From: Alphaproteobacteria bacterium
GTDB taxonomy: Bacteria > Pseudomonadota > Alphaproteobacteria > Rhizobiales > Devosiaceae
Assembly: GCA_013152625.1 (NCBI GenBank)
Contig: JAADFY010000257.1
Span: 1-11,156, forward strand
Reading direction: 5' to 3'
Length of the DNA: 11,156 nt
Shown here: positions 1 through 7,604 of the stretch, piece after piece
Layout: every line of letters starts with the position of its first letter
Numbering within the stretch: the stretch's first letter is position 1
Program-made: the position numbers and the translations under genes
The notes under the pieces: model-generated
What the model was told of the DNA's origin: nothing
The model's input: the letters and a program-made list of their open reading frames with translations, nothing else
Databases searched by the model: none

Positions 1-371
1 GTAAACGCCAGGTCCAGCCCCGTATCGCGGGTAAAAAACCGGCCCGCCCGGGTTACAAACCCTTTTACATCCTCATCGGAAAACCCATTGGTAAGAGAAA
101 GCATCGGCACTGAATGGGTGACTTTGGCAAACCCGGGCGCCGCCGCCGACCCTACATTCACGGACGGGCTGTCAGCACGAACCAGATCGGGGAAAGTTGC
201 CTCAATTTCACGGTTTCGCGCCCGTAACCGGTCGTACTCCGCATCGGTAATCAGCGGCGCGTCGTGTTGATGATAGGCCGCGTCATGGGTGGCAATTTCC
301 CGTGCCAGCCGCTCAAGTTCATTTTCCGCCTCAGTATTTGAAAGCTCGGCCACCCGCTTTTGCCCGCTCAA
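1..371 (-). CDS. ligA: NAD-dependent DNA ligase LigA, N-terminal part (runs off left edge)
   Basis: This is the first ~123 residues of the NAD+-dependent ligase, which seals nicks during replication and repair. Seen in the translation: the Ia-domain motifs YHQHDAPLITDAEYDRLR, then TFPDL, a DSPS-V-VG segment, KVTHSVPMLSLTN and FSDEDVKGFV, in the order known for LigA. These residues recognise the NMN half of NAD+ and lead into the adenylation domain. The window ends at LDLAFT, just before the expected KxDG active-site lysine, so catalysis cannot be checked here. I place the start at TTG 371-369, whose last two bases belong to the recN TGA stop, because GGAGGT lies six bases upstream. A GTG at 353 is in frame but has a poorer ribosome binding site. 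The gene is translationally coupled to recN. The family call is very firm; the start is likely. Confidence 0.95.
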   Translation of the reverse strand, partial: MSGQKRVAELSNTEAENELERLAREIATHDAAYHQHDAPLITDAEYDRLRARNREIEATFPDLVRADSPSVNVGSAAAPGFAKVTHSVPMLSLTNGFSDEDVKGFVTRAGRFFTRDTGLDLAF

Positions 372-2035
372 GAAGCCACCTCCGACAATAACCGGCTGGC
401 CGCAGCCCGCGCCTCGTCTGAAATTTCAGCCCCCGCCAGCATCCGGGCGATTTCCTCCCGCCGCCCGGCCCCGTTCAGGGGTTTGATGCGGGTGCTCACG
501 AAATCTCCCTTTTGGGCGGCAAGTTTTTCAATCAGCAAATGGCGCCCCGAGCGGGCCGCCACCTGTGGCGCATGGGTGACACACAAAACCTGCACATTTT
601 GCGCCAGCCGCTCCAGCCGTTTGCCAATCGCGTCGGCCACCGCCCCGCCAACCCCGGTGTCAATTTCGTCAAAAACAAGTACCGGCGCCGAACCACGCGC
701 CGCCAGCGCCACTTTCAGGGCCAGCAAAAACCGCGATAACTCCCCCCCCGACGCCACCCTGGCCAGCGGCCCCGGCTCCGTGCCCGGATTTGTCTGGACA
801 AAAAATGCAATCGCGTCATAGCCGGTTGCCGCCCGCCGTTGATCATCTCGCGACAACCGGACCTTGAAATTTGCCTGCCCCAGCTTGAGATCGCCCAGTT
901 CCGCCTGCACCGCCTCCGCCAGCCGGTCTCCGGCCTTGGCGCGTTCTCTGGAGAGTTCGTCAGCCAGCCGGTGATAGCCAGCCTCGGCCCCCGCCAGCGC
1001 GTCGCGCACATTTTTTAGTTCCGCCTCACCGCTGCGAATGGCATCCAGCGCCGCCCGGGTACGCTCCAGCACCAGATGCAAATCATCACACGTCACCTGA
1101 TGTTTGCGCGCCATGGCCCGCAACGCGAAAAGCCGTTCCTCGGTCCGCTCCAGTTCGCCGGGGTCAAACCCTACCGCCCGTTTAAGCTCTTCGAGCGCCC
1201 CGCCGGCCCGGTCCAGATGTTCAAGGGCGTCATTAAGTGCCGCCAACAGCGGCTCGAACACTTCACTGTCCGTTTTGCGCGACAGGCGGCGCATCAGCAT
1301 GGAAATGGCCGCCCCCGGGCCATTTTGCCCCGCCAGCATCTCGTCCGCCTCCGCGATATCCTCGCCGGCTTTTTCAAGCTGCATTAACCCGCGCCGCGCC
1401 GCCGCCAGAGTTTCCTCCTCACCCGGGCTCGCCCCGAGCGCCTCGAGTTCCTCAATCGTATGGCGATATAGTTCTTCCTGTTTTGCCGCCGCAGCCGCCG
1501 CCCCGGCAAGTAAATTCAGTTTTGTCTCCAGCGCCACCATTTCTTCATAGGCCGCACGCACCCCCACGAGGCGGGGCTCAAGTCCGCCAAAACTGTCCAG
1601 CACAGTGCGATGGGTGGCCGGATCAATCAGCGCCCGCTCATCATGCTGGCCGTGAATTTCGATCAGCGCCCCCCCCAGGGTGCGCAAAAGGCTAGCCGAG
1701 ACGGGTTGATCATTGATGAACGCCCGGGTTCGCCCGTCCGCATATTGAACCCGCCGCAATATCAGGTCCCCTTCATCCGCGATTTCGTTCTGGCTCAAAA
1801 CATCGCGGGCCGGATGGTTCGGCCTGATGTTCAGCGTTGCCACCACCTGGCCGCTGTCCATCCCCTTGCGCACCAGCGCCTGATCGCCCCGGCCCCCCAG
1901 CGCCAGCGCCAGCGCATCCAGCAATATGGATTTTCCCGCCCCCGTTTCGCCGGTCAGGACGGTCAGACCGGACCCCATTTCCAGATCAATCCGGTCAATG
2001 AGAACGATATTGTGAATGGTCAGGGCACACAGCAT
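368..2035 (-). CDS. recN: DNA repair protein RecN
   Basis: RecN is an SMC-like ATPase of double-strand break repair that acts on the nucleoid. The 555-residue length is usual for the family. Seen: N-terminus MLCALTIHNIVLIDRIDLEM, Walker A GETGAGKS (residues 29-36), a long helical middle rich in E, A, L and R that fits the coiled coil, the ABC signature ASGGELSRF (around 428-436), Walker B VLVFDEID (D456/E457) and the switch histidine in CVTHAPQVAA (H488). All catalytic motifs are intact. The start is ATG at 2035; only a distant GGAG precedes it, so translation initiation may be weak. A 171-base gap separates it from bamD upstream, and its TGA overlaps the ligA TTG downstream. RecN is SOS-induced in several bacteria, but I found no GTTC-N7-GTTC LexA box of the alphaproteobacterial type in the gap. 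Confidence 0.97.
   Translation of the reverse strand: MLCALTIHNIVLIDRIDLEMGSGLTVLTGETGAGKSILLDALALALGGRGDQALVRKGMDSGQVVATLNIRPNHPARDVLSQNEIADEGDLILRRVQYADGRTRAFINDQPVSASLLRTLGGALIEIHGQHDERALIDPATHRTVLDSFGGLEPRLVGVRAAYEEMVALETKLNLLAGAAAAAAKQEELYRHTIEELEALGASPGEEETLAAARRGLMQLEKAGEDIAEADEMLAGQNGPGAAISMLMRRLSRKTDSEVFEPLLAALNDALEHLDRAGGALEELKRAVGFDPGELERTEERLFALRAMARKHQVTCDDLHLVLERTRAALDAIRSGEAELKNVRDALAGAEAGYHRLADELSRERAKAGDRLAEAVQAELGDLKLGQANFKVRLSRDDQRRAATGYDAIAFFVQTNPGTEPGPLARVASGGELSRFLLALKVALAARGSAPVLVFDEIDTGVGGAVADAIGKRLERLAQNVQVLCVTHAPQVAARSGRHLLIEKLAAQKGDFVSTRIKPLNGAGRREEIARMLAGAEISDEARAAASRLLSEVAS
378..383 (-). promoter_or_regulatory. Ribosome binding site for ligA (GGAGGT)
   Basis: The minus strand reads GGAGGT, followed by six bases (ggcttc) and then TTG. 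The site lies inside the last codons of recN. It is the main reason for choosing the TTG start of ligA over the in-frame GTG six codons further on. Confidence 0.7.
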
Positions 2036-2206
2036 GCCGGGCGGCCACTCCGTTTTGCGATTTACGGTGGCAATATTCCGTCCGGGATTTTTCTCGAACA
2101 GATCAACACACCGGGACCCGCTTTATGGGCCGGTAATCTGCGCTTGCGCAAGACCAAGCCGCGCGAATTGGTTGTTGGGCACCCAGGGTCGGTGTGAACA
2201 GCCAGT
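2036..2206. other. Intergenic region between bamD and recN
   Basis: These 171 noncoding bases lie downstream of the bamD stop and upstream of recN. They hold a perfect 10-base palindrome, CTTGCGCAAG (2143-2152), that is not followed by a T-run. I see no clear terminator, LexA box or promoter. A recN promoter here is possible but unsupported. Confidence 0.6.
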
Positions 2207-3079
2207 CTAGAGCGAGGCACCCAACGTGTTGCCGGCCTGGGCCTGGGGTGTCAGATTTTGCGTTTGCAGCAACGAATACGCATCCTGGTACCAAGAACTT
2301 GCCGGGTAATTGAGCCCAAGAACCGCCGCGGAATTTCGCGCTTCACTGACCAGTCCCAGTTTGAGATAGGCTTCGGTCAGCCGCATGAGCGCCTCTTCCA
2401 CATGGGTGGATTTCTCATGCTCTTCGACCACCACTTTGAACCGGTTTATCGCGGCGGTGTATTGCCCGTTGCCCAGATAATAGCGCCCCACCGACATTTC
2501 TTTGCCGGCAATCTGGTCCTGGGCCAGCAACAGTTTCGTGCGCGCATCGGCGGCATATTCCGAATTCGGATAGTTGGCGATGAGTTGTTGATACGTCTCG
2601 ATAGCGCTTTGCGCATTCTGCTGATCCCGGGTGATGTCCCGGATCTGGCCATAATAGGACGTGCCCTTGAGATACATGGCGTACGCGGCATCTTCCGACG
2701 AGGGATAAAGCGCCAGATACCTGTCGGCGGCCAAAATCGCTTCTTCAAGCTTTTTGGTGCGGAAATAGATGAAAACCTGCATCAGTTTCGATTTTTCGGC
2801 ATACTCCGAATAAGGATGCTGCCGGTCCAGCTTCTGGAAGTCCTCCAGCGCCGCCTTGTACCCTTGCCGATTCACACTTTCGATGGCCGAATCGTAGAGC
2901 ACCTCCACCGGAATGATTTCTTCCTCGACGATTTTGCTCGAACCGAACATGAAGCAGCCGCCAAGAGCGAGAGCAAAAAAGCCCAGGGTCACGGTCTTAA
3001 GCACCGCTTTTCCAAAGCCCCGTGTAAAAATCGAACCGCTACGTTGAACGGTTGAACCAGAAACTGGCATTACTGACAC
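2207..3079 (-). CDS. bamD: Outer membrane assembly lipoprotein BamD (ComL/YfiO family)
   Basis: BamD is the essential lipoprotein partner of BamA in the complex that inserts beta-barrel proteins into the outer membrane. The 290-residue product has a basic N-region (about residues 13-28), a hydrophobic core TVTLGFFALA and a lipobox LGGC with the lipidated cysteine at 42; F43 rather than D suits outer-membrane delivery. From about residue 55 it shows TPR-like helical repeats with typical phrases: LYDSAIESVNRQGYKAALEDF, HPYSEYAEKSKL, RYLALYPSSEDAAYA, YYGQIRDITRDQ and YPNSEYAADAR. The start is GTG at 3079 with AGGGGA nine bases upstream; an in-frame ATG at 3070 would be too far from it. The long N-region (41 residues before Cys) is somewhat unusual. 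It lies between lpxC and recN, its normal place in many alphaproteobacteria. Confidence 0.95.
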   Translation of the reverse strand: MSVMPVSGSTVQRSGSIFTRGFGKAVLKTVTLGFFALALGGCFMFGSSKIVEEEIIPVEVLYDSAIESVNRQGYKAALEDFQKLDRQHPYSEYAEKSKLMQVFIYFRTKKLEEAILAADRYLALYPSSEDAAYAMYLKGTSYYGQIRDITRDQQNAQSAIETYQQLIANYPNSEYAADARTKLLLAQDQIAGKEMSVGRYYLGNGQYTAAINRFKVVVEEHEKSTHVEEALMRLTEAYLKLGLVSEARNSAAVLGLNYPASSWYQDAYSLLQTQNLTPQAQAGNTLGASL

Positions 3080-3094
3080 GATAAAAGGTCCCCT

Positions 3095-3099
3095 GATTC
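3095..3099. promoter_or_regulatory. GANTC site (GATTC) just upstream of bamD
   Basis: A possible target of the CcrM-type cell-cycle methyltransferase of alphaproteobacteria, 16 bases upstream of the GTG start and directly next to the ribosome binding site. Its function is inferred only from its position. Confidence 0.3.
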
Positions 3100-3177
3100 G
3101 GCCCCGTAGGACTGCGCCGCAACGTTTAAGCCTGCAAAATGATCAAAACTGTGACTAAGGGCAAGGCCTTGAAGACA

Positions 3178-3183
3178 AATATA
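3178..3183 (-). promoter_or_regulatory. Possible -10 element of a bamD promoter
   Basis: The minus strand reads TATATT, five of six matches to TATAAT, about 95 bases upstream of the bamD start. The -35 position is poor (TTCGCC at a 17-base spacing), so this is a tentative call. Confidence 0.25.
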
Positions 3184-3187
3184 CACC

Positions 3188-3216
3188 CCGGAATGAAATT
3201 GGCGAAAAATTTCCGG
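3188..3216. repeat. Imperfect inverted repeat in the bamD leader
   Basis: The outer arms CCGGAA (3188-3193) and TTCCGG (3211-3216) and the overlapping inner arms GAAATT (3195-3200) and AATTTC (3208-3213) give a near-symmetric site around a 7-base centre, GGCGAAA. Folded as RNA it would make nine pairs with a four-base bulge. It lies directly upstream of the possible -10 element, so an operator is one reading. No T-run follows on the minus strand, so it is not a terminator. Confidence 0.4.
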
Positions 3217-3374
3217 CCACACCAACCAGCCTCCGGTACGACCTGGACCCATCGACCACTGTTCTAATTGCTGATTTCGCCGGATCACACCCGAAACTTC
3301 GTCTTCGGACAAATCGACGTTACCACCCCGCCAACCGTAACCAGCGGCGCGATCCGCCCCGCCTGTTATCGGAC

Positions 3375-4331
3375 TTAGCCCACGGACCGCAGGTAACTTT
3401 GTGCATGCAGCCCCTCAGGCAGGTCATCGAGCGCTTCAAATTCAAGCGGCAATTCGCTGGCGAGCACGATTTCATAATTTTGTGGATTGGAAAACAACGA
3501 ATTCATAACCAGAGCATTCAGCCCGTGGCCGCCTTTATAACTCCGGAAGCGCCCGTATATTGGAAACCGGGCCAGAGCCAGATCGCCGATGGCGTCGAGC
3601 AGTTTGTGCCGGACGAACTCGTCCTCGTAGCGCAACCCTTCCGGATTGAGCACACCGTCCGGACCGATGGCGATTGAATTTTCAAGCGAAGACCCAAGGG
3701 CAAACCCGGCCTGGCGCAGGACTTTTGCGTCCTGAGCGAAACCAAAGGTGCGGGCCCCGGCCACTTCGCTGTAAAATTTCGCCGGGGTCCAGTCCATGAT
3801 CATGCGCTGCCGGCCGATCACGTCATTGTCAAAATCGATTTCCACATCAAACGCGCGCCCGTTGTAGGGTTCAAGGACCGCAAAAGCGTCGTTGTTGCGC
3901 ACCGTGACCGGTCGGGTGATCTTGATGAACCGGCGCTCTTCGGGCTGAATCTGCAACCCGACCTCCAAAATCGCATCGGCAAACGGCCTGGCACTCCCGT
4001 CAATGATCGGGCACTCCGGCCCGTTGACCGAAATCTCGGCATTATCAACTCCGAGACCGGCCAGGGCCGACATCACATGCTCTGTGGTTGCCACGCTGAG
4101 GGAATTGCCCAGATCGACCACCGTACACAGGGCAGTACTGGCAATATTGGAACAATGGACCCGAACCGGCCCCACCTGCCGCCCGTTTTCACCGTGCCGT
4201 TCCACAAGATATCCTGAATTGGGCGCCGCCGGCCCCAGGGTCATCTTTACGGGTTGGCCGTTGTGGACGCCTATGCCTTCAAAACTTAGAGAACCTGCCA
4301 GGGTACACTGCTTGAACGCAAGTTTTCTCAT
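3375..4331 (-). CDS. lpxC: UDP-3-O-acyl-N-acetylglucosamine deacetylase LpxC
   Basis: LpxC is the zinc-dependent deacetylase that catalyses the committed step of lipid A synthesis in the cytoplasm. The 318-residue product shows both LpxC domains. Domain I has SFEGIGVHNGQPV and the motif TTEHVMSALAGLGVDNAEI with E84 and the zinc ligand H85, then NGPECPIIDGSARPF. Domain II has RHKLLDAIGDLAL with zinc ligands H242 and D246, and the catalytic histidine H269 in YKGGHGLNALV. The spacing of these residues fits the E. coli enzyme (H79, H238, D242, H265). The ATG at 4331 gives the expected MRKLAFKQCTL start, although only a distant GGGGATT precedes it. It follows ftsZ after a 170-base gap, as in many proteobacteria. 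All key residues are present. Confidence 0.98.
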   Translation of the reverse strand: MRKLAFKQCTLAGSLSFEGIGVHNGQPVKMTLGPAAPNSGYLVERHGENGRQVGPVRVHCSNIASTALCTVVDLGNSLSVATTEHVMSALAGLGVDNAEISVNGPECPIIDGSARPFADAILEVGLQIQPEERRFIKITRPVTVRNNDAFAVLEPYNGRAFDVEIDFDNDVIGRQRMIMDWTPAKFYSEVAGARTFGFAQDAKVLRQAGFALGSSLENSIAIGPDGVLNPEGLRYEDEFVRHKLLDAIGDLALARFPIYGRFRSYKGGHGLNALVMNSLFSNPQNYEIVLASELPLEFEALDDLPEGLHAQSYLRSVG

Positions 4332-4501
4332 CAGTCAACGAATCCCCGAACCCTTAAGTCAATTCCCTTGTTTAGACAAAATTCACCACTCGCGAAACCG
4401 TGATAGGTGGCATATTTGTCACTCGCGCCAACCGATACTCATCACCAGGCCACAAAGAAGTGTCGCACCGGCGCTCTGACCGGCAGCCCGAAAAAATCAG
4501 G
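4332..4501. other. Intergenic region between ftsZ and lpxC
   Basis: These are 170 noncoding bases. After the ftsZ TAG, a short T-run precedes, rather than follows, a weak CCGG/CCGG stem with an eight-base loop, so no standard terminator is present. Promoter-like hexamers are too degenerate to call. A GAATC site lies near the lpxC end. Confidence 0.5.
4340..4344. promoter_or_regulatory. GANTC site (GAATC) just upstream of lpxC
   Basis: A possible CcrM methylation target nine bases before the lpxC ATG, overlapping the only purine-rich stretch that could act as its ribosome binding site. Its role is inferred from position only. Confidence 0.3.
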
Positions 4502-6142
4502 CTAACCGTGACGGCGCAGGAATGCCGGAATTTCCGGGGATTTCCGGTCGGGCGAGGACGCCGGATCGGCGCGTCCATGGTCGTCAAGTTGTCCCCGTGC
4601 CCCTTCCGGAGCATCCGGTGGTGTTGTATTTTTGGCCGGTGGCGGCGGTGCTTCCACCGCGCTGCGCGCTTCAAGGTCTCCGACCGGGTTTTCAGCTTCG
4701 GTCCGTGCCCGCAAACCCACATTGGAGGCCAGACGACGAAACAGCGCCCGTGCATTGCGCGGCGGGGTATCAGCGTGTTTTTTGTCGGCTTCAGCCAACA
4801 TCGCCTCCCGGGCGATCGGCGGCATTTCCTGTGTTTTGGGCATGCGCACCGAGCCTTCCGGTAAGACAGCGGTTGGCGGCACATAAGTGTCGGCCACACG
4901 CGGTTCTTCGGCCGGGGCAGGCATATCCTCGAGTTCGACATTTGGTTCCGCCTCAGGGAAATAGGGCTCAACCTGAATGCCTTCATCGTGCATCAGAGCT
5001 GGCGCCTCGGGCTCACTGCCCGCCCGGATGGCCTCACTGACCGCTTCCTGCATACCTGTTTCAAGCGGTTGTGCCGGCGCTTCAAAACTTTCCGCCTCTT
5101 CCGAGGTTGGTGTACGCTTGACCGAAAGCGGTGATCCGGTGGCATTGGGTTTGACCGGCTCCATGGCCTGAACCATGGCCGCTTCGGTGCCCGTTGCCAC
5201 CACGGACACGCGAATGACCCCCTCAAGGGTGTCATCAAAGGTGGCCCCGAGAATGATGTTGGCGTCCTGATCCACTTCTTCGCGAATCCGGCTCGCCGCT
5301 TCATCCACTTCATAAAGGGTCAGATCGCGCCCGCCGGTGATCGAAATAAGCAGCCCCCTGGCGCCCTTCATGGACACATCATCAAGCAGCGGATTGGCGA
5401 TGGCCGCTTCCGCCGCATGGCGTGCCCGGTCTTCGCCTTCGGCTTCGCCGGTGCCCATCATGGCCTTGCCCATGCCGCGCATAACGGCGCGCACATCGGC
5501 AAAATCGAGATTGATCAGCCCTTCCTTGACCATCAGGTCGGTAACGCACGCCACCCCGGAATAAAGCACTTCATCGGCCATGGAGAACGCATCGGCAAAC
5601 GTGGTTTTTTCGTTGGCCACGCGAAACAGGTTCTGGTTGGGAATGACAATGAGGGTGTCCACATGCCGGTGCAGTTCCGAGATGCCATCCTCGGCCAGCA
5701 TCATGCGCCGCTTGCCCTCGAACTGGAACGGCTTGGTCACAACACCAACCGTTAAAATGCCGTGCTCGCGAGCCGCCCGGGCAACGATGGGTGCTGCACC
5801 GGTGCCGGTACCGCCGCCCATTCCCGCGGTAATGAACGCCATATGCGAGCCGCTTAAATGATCATTGATCTCGTCGATTGTTTCCTCGGCCGCCGCCCGC
5901 CCCATTTCCGGATGCGATCCCGCGCCTAAACCTTCGGTCACCCCGACCCCGAGTTGAATGACCCGGTCGGCCTTGCTCAGGGACAAAGCCTGCGCATCGG
6001 TGTTGGCGACCACAAATTCCACACCACCAAGGCCGGAATTGATCATATTATTGACCGCGTTGCCGCCGGCGCCACCGACGCCGAAAACAGTGATACGCGG
6101 CTTGAGTTCCTTGATGTCAGGAATCTGCAGTTTTATGGTCAT
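4502..6142 (-). CDS. ftsZ: Cell division protein FtsZ (tubulin-like GTPase)
   Basis: FtsZ polymerises at midcell to form the division ring. Seen: VFGVGGAGGNAVNNMI, NTDAQAL, the tubulin signature GGGTGTGAAP, the switch segment LTVGVVTKPFQFEGKRR, and the T7 loop NLDFADVRAVM with its two aspartates, so GTP binding and hydrolysis residues are intact. The core ends near residue 330; about 200 residues of E/A/P-rich linker follow, then the C-terminal peptide EIPAFLRRHG that binds FtsA and other partners. At about 546 residues it is longer than the E. coli protein (383) because of the linker, as in rhizobial relatives. I choose ATG 6142, which gives MTIKLQIPDIKELKPR and has GGGG six bases upstream; an in-frame ATG at 6154 adds four residues but has no ribosome binding site. 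It is separated from ftsA by a 145-base region with TTAA boxes. Confidence 0.98.
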   Translation of the reverse strand: MTIKLQIPDIKELKPRITVFGVGGAGGNAVNNMINSGLGGVEFVVANTDAQALSLSKADRVIQLGVGVTEGLGAGSHPEMGRAAAEETIDEINDHLSGSHMAFITAGMGGGTGTGAAPIVARAAREHGILTVGVVTKPFQFEGKRRMMLAEDGISELHRHVDTLIVIPNQNLFRVANEKTTFADAFSMADEVLYSGVACVTDLMVKEGLINLDFADVRAVMRGMGKAMMGTGEAEGEDRARHAAEAAIANPLLDDVSMKGARGLLISITGGRDLTLYEVDEAASRIREEVDQDANIILGATFDDTLEGVIRVSVVATGTEAAMVQAMEPVKPNATGSPLSVKRTPTSEEAESFEAPAQPLETGMQEAVSEAIRAGSEPEAPALMHDEGIQVEPYFPEAEPNVELEDMPAPAEEPRVADTYVPPTAVLPEGSVRMPKTQEMPPIAREAMLAEADKKHADTPPRNARALFRRLASNVGLRARTEAENPVGDLEARSAVEAPPPPAKNTTPPDAPEGARGQLDDHGRADPASSPDRKSPEIPAFLRRHG

Positions 6143-6287
6143 TGCGGGCCCCATTGGTCATGATGAAGCCAGATGTAGCGTCCAATTCGTTAATCCATTG
6201 CTAACGTTTTTGCACATTTCGTTAACATTCTCGCAAATCGCAATGATTTTCGGGGGTCTGCACCCGTCGGTTAACCTGAACAAAAAA
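6143..6287. promoter_or_regulatory. Regulatory region upstream of ftsZ
   Basis: This AT-richer 145-base stretch lies between the ftsA stop and the ftsZ start. It holds three TTAA tetramers (6190, 6222, 6271), with a fourth (6288-6291) overlapping the ftsA TAA, which is dense for DNA of about 60% GC. The minus strand repeats TTAACGAA twice. A hairpin GGGT-gcag-ACCC (on the minus strand) is too short and has no T-run. A separate ftsZ promoter is plausible, but I cannot fix its -35/-10 hexamers. Confidence 0.45.
6190..6204 (-). promoter_or_regulatory. CtrA-like binding box upstream of ftsZ
   Basis: The plus strand reads TTAA-TCCATTG-CTAA; the minus strand reads TTAG-CAATGGA-TTAACG. The consensus for the alphaproteobacterial cell-cycle regulator CtrA is TTAA-N7-TTAA, so this has one mismatch in eight fixed positions and the right spacing. 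It lies about 50-60 bases upstream of the ftsZ start. In Caulobacter, CtrA binds at ftsZ and represses it; a similar role here is inference. Confidence 0.45.
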
Positions 6288-7604
6288 TTAAAATCCGGAG
6301 CGTAACCACTGGCCAATTCGCGAGAAATAGCCATCGGTCCCAGTCATGACGGCCCGGGGACGCTCTCCGGCCAGTTCATGCTCGCACACCTGCGGATAGA
6401 TCAGCATGCCGGCAACCGCACAAAATGCCGGACCCTTGGCCATGGCCGGCAGGCCCGAAACCCCCAGCGGTCGGCCGCAACGCACATTGCGCCCCAGAAT
6501 CCGCCGGGCCATTTCCGGCAGTCCGGTCAACTCACTCCCTCCCCCGGTCAGAACGAACCGTCGGCCACTGATGTCGGCCATGCGCATGGCCTGCAACCGG
6601 TCACCGATAATGGTCAGAATTTCCTCCACCCGGGGTCGGATAATCCGGGTCAGAACGGCGCGGGGCACCTGGGTGGCTTCGTCCTTGCCGCCCGAAATTG
6701 GCGAAATGGCGATCAGATCACGCTCATCGGACTGACTGGGCAGCACGCTGGCATGCATGGTTTTAAGCCGTTCCGCCTCCTCGATGCTGATGGAGAGATT
6801 GCGGGCAATATCGAGGGTGATGTTATGTCCGCCCACCGCCACCGCATCCACAAACATGAGATGTCCACCCTTGAACACGCCCACCGATGTGGTTGAGGCG
6901 CCAAAATCCACACACGCCACCCCAAGCTCGGCCTCATCATCGGCCAGAGCGGATAGCCCGCATGCATACGGGGTGGCAATAAAGCCCTCCACCTGTAAAT
7001 GGCAGCGGTTCAGCACCAGTTCGATGTTGCGCATGGCCAGGGTTTCCGCAGTGATAACCGCCACATCCACCCCAAGGCTTTGCCCGACCATGCCCCGCGG
7101 GTCCTGGATGCCGCCCTGGCCTTCAAGGGAATAGCCCACCGGCAACGCATGCAGGGCCGAGCGTTCATCGCGCACGCTCCGCTTGTTCACCGTCCGCAGC
7201 ACCCGGGCCAGATCTCCCCCCTCCACCGCATGTCCGCCCAGCGCCACGGTGGCATTGAACATTTCCGAACTCAGCCGCCCTGCCGAAACATTGACGATGA
7301 TCGACTGCACCGTCACCCCGGCCATGCGTTCAGCGATACCCACCGCCGCGCGCACCGCTTTTTCAGCCGCGCCCTGATCGATGACCGCCCCCCCTTTGAT
7401 CCCGGCGGAGGGGCCATAGCCAAATCCGAGCACTTCGGCGGTGTGGGTGCGTTTTTTCAGCGCCTTTCCCTCGGCGCAAGGCGACAGGCGCGCCACCACG
7501 CAACAGATCTTGGAAGCCCCCAGATCGAGCACCGACACAAGGCTGGAGCGCCCCGGCTGTACCGGACGCAGCCGCGTCGTCATCGCTTCGCTAATGGCCA
7601 ACAT
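6288..7604 (-). CDS. ftsA: Cell division protein FtsA (actin-like membrane tether of FtsZ)
   Basis: FtsA anchors FtsZ polymers to the inner membrane and recruits later divisome proteins. Seen in the 438-residue product: phosphate-1 motif VSVLDLGASKICCVV (about 23-37), the 1C-domain region with VNVSAGRL, phosphate-2 motif VACVDFGASTTSVGVF (about 229-244), VAVGGHNITLDIA, the adenosine motif FVLTGGGSELTGL (about 350-362), and the C-terminal amphipathic helix FSRIGQWLRSGF that binds the membrane. I choose ATG 7604, four bases after AAGGAG, which overlaps the end of ftsQ by 14 bases. The frame stays open to 7685, but that extra part (with CGSKVKWHCRSP) is out-of-frame ftsQ sequence. ATG 7583 is a weaker alternative. 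The tight overlap with ftsQ indicates coupled translation. Confidence 0.96.
   Translation of the reverse strand: MLAISEAMTTRLRPVQPGRSSLVSVLDLGASKICCVVARLSPCAEGKALKKRTHTAEVLGFGYGPSAGIKGGAVIDQGAAEKAVRAAVGIAERMAGVTVQSIIVNVSAGRLSSEMFNATVALGGHAVEGGDLARVLRTVNKRSVRDERSALHALPVGYSLEGQGGIQDPRGMVGQSLGVDVAVITAETLAMRNIELVLNRCHLQVEGFIATPYACGLSALADDEAELGVACVDFGASTTSVGVFKGGHLMFVDAVAVGGHNITLDIARNLSISIEEAERLKTMHASVLPSQSDERDLIAISPISGGKDEATQVPRAVLTRIIRPRVEEILTIIGDRLQAMRMADISGRRFVLTGGGSELTGLPEMARRILGRNVRCGRPLGVSGLPAMAKGPAFCAVAGMLIYPQVCEHELAGERPRAVMTGTDGYFSRIGQWLRSGF

Larger units (their letters stand above)
3080..3374. other. Noncoding region upstream of bamD
   Basis: This is the longest gap in the window (295 bases). 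It follows the lpxC TAA and leads into bamD. An 80-codon frame crosses it on the minus strand (from TTG 3312) but resembles no family and runs into bamD, so I treat it as noncoding. The region holds an imperfect inverted repeat, a TATATT element and a GATTC site close to the bamD start, all listed separately. No intrinsic terminator for lpxC was seen. Confidence 0.6.

Noticed and set aside
2143..2152. Palindrome CTTGCGCAAG upstream of recN, considered as an operator or terminator
   Set aside because: It is perfect but only ten bases, has no loop and no T-run, and matches no operator I know. LexA spacing (GTTC-N7-GTTC) is absent nearby.
2258..3055. 265-codon plus-strand frame opposite bamD
   Set aside because: It mirrors bamD codons on the other strand. 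Its composition (many H, R, F, I) is that of an antisense shadow, while bamD is clearly recognised.
3070..3312. 80-codon minus-strand frame in the gap upstream of bamD
   Set aside because: It begins with TTG, has no convincing ribosome binding site, resembles no family and ends inside bamD. More likely a chance open frame.
4458..4500. Possible terminator after ftsZ
   Set aside because: The stem is only CCGG/CCGG with wobble extensions, and the T-run comes before it rather than after it on the transcribed strand.
6254..6267. Small hairpin GGGT/ACCC between ftsA and ftsZ as a terminator
   Set aside because: Four pairs only and no T-run afterwards. The T-rich stretch at the ftsA stop lies before it and has no stem of its own.
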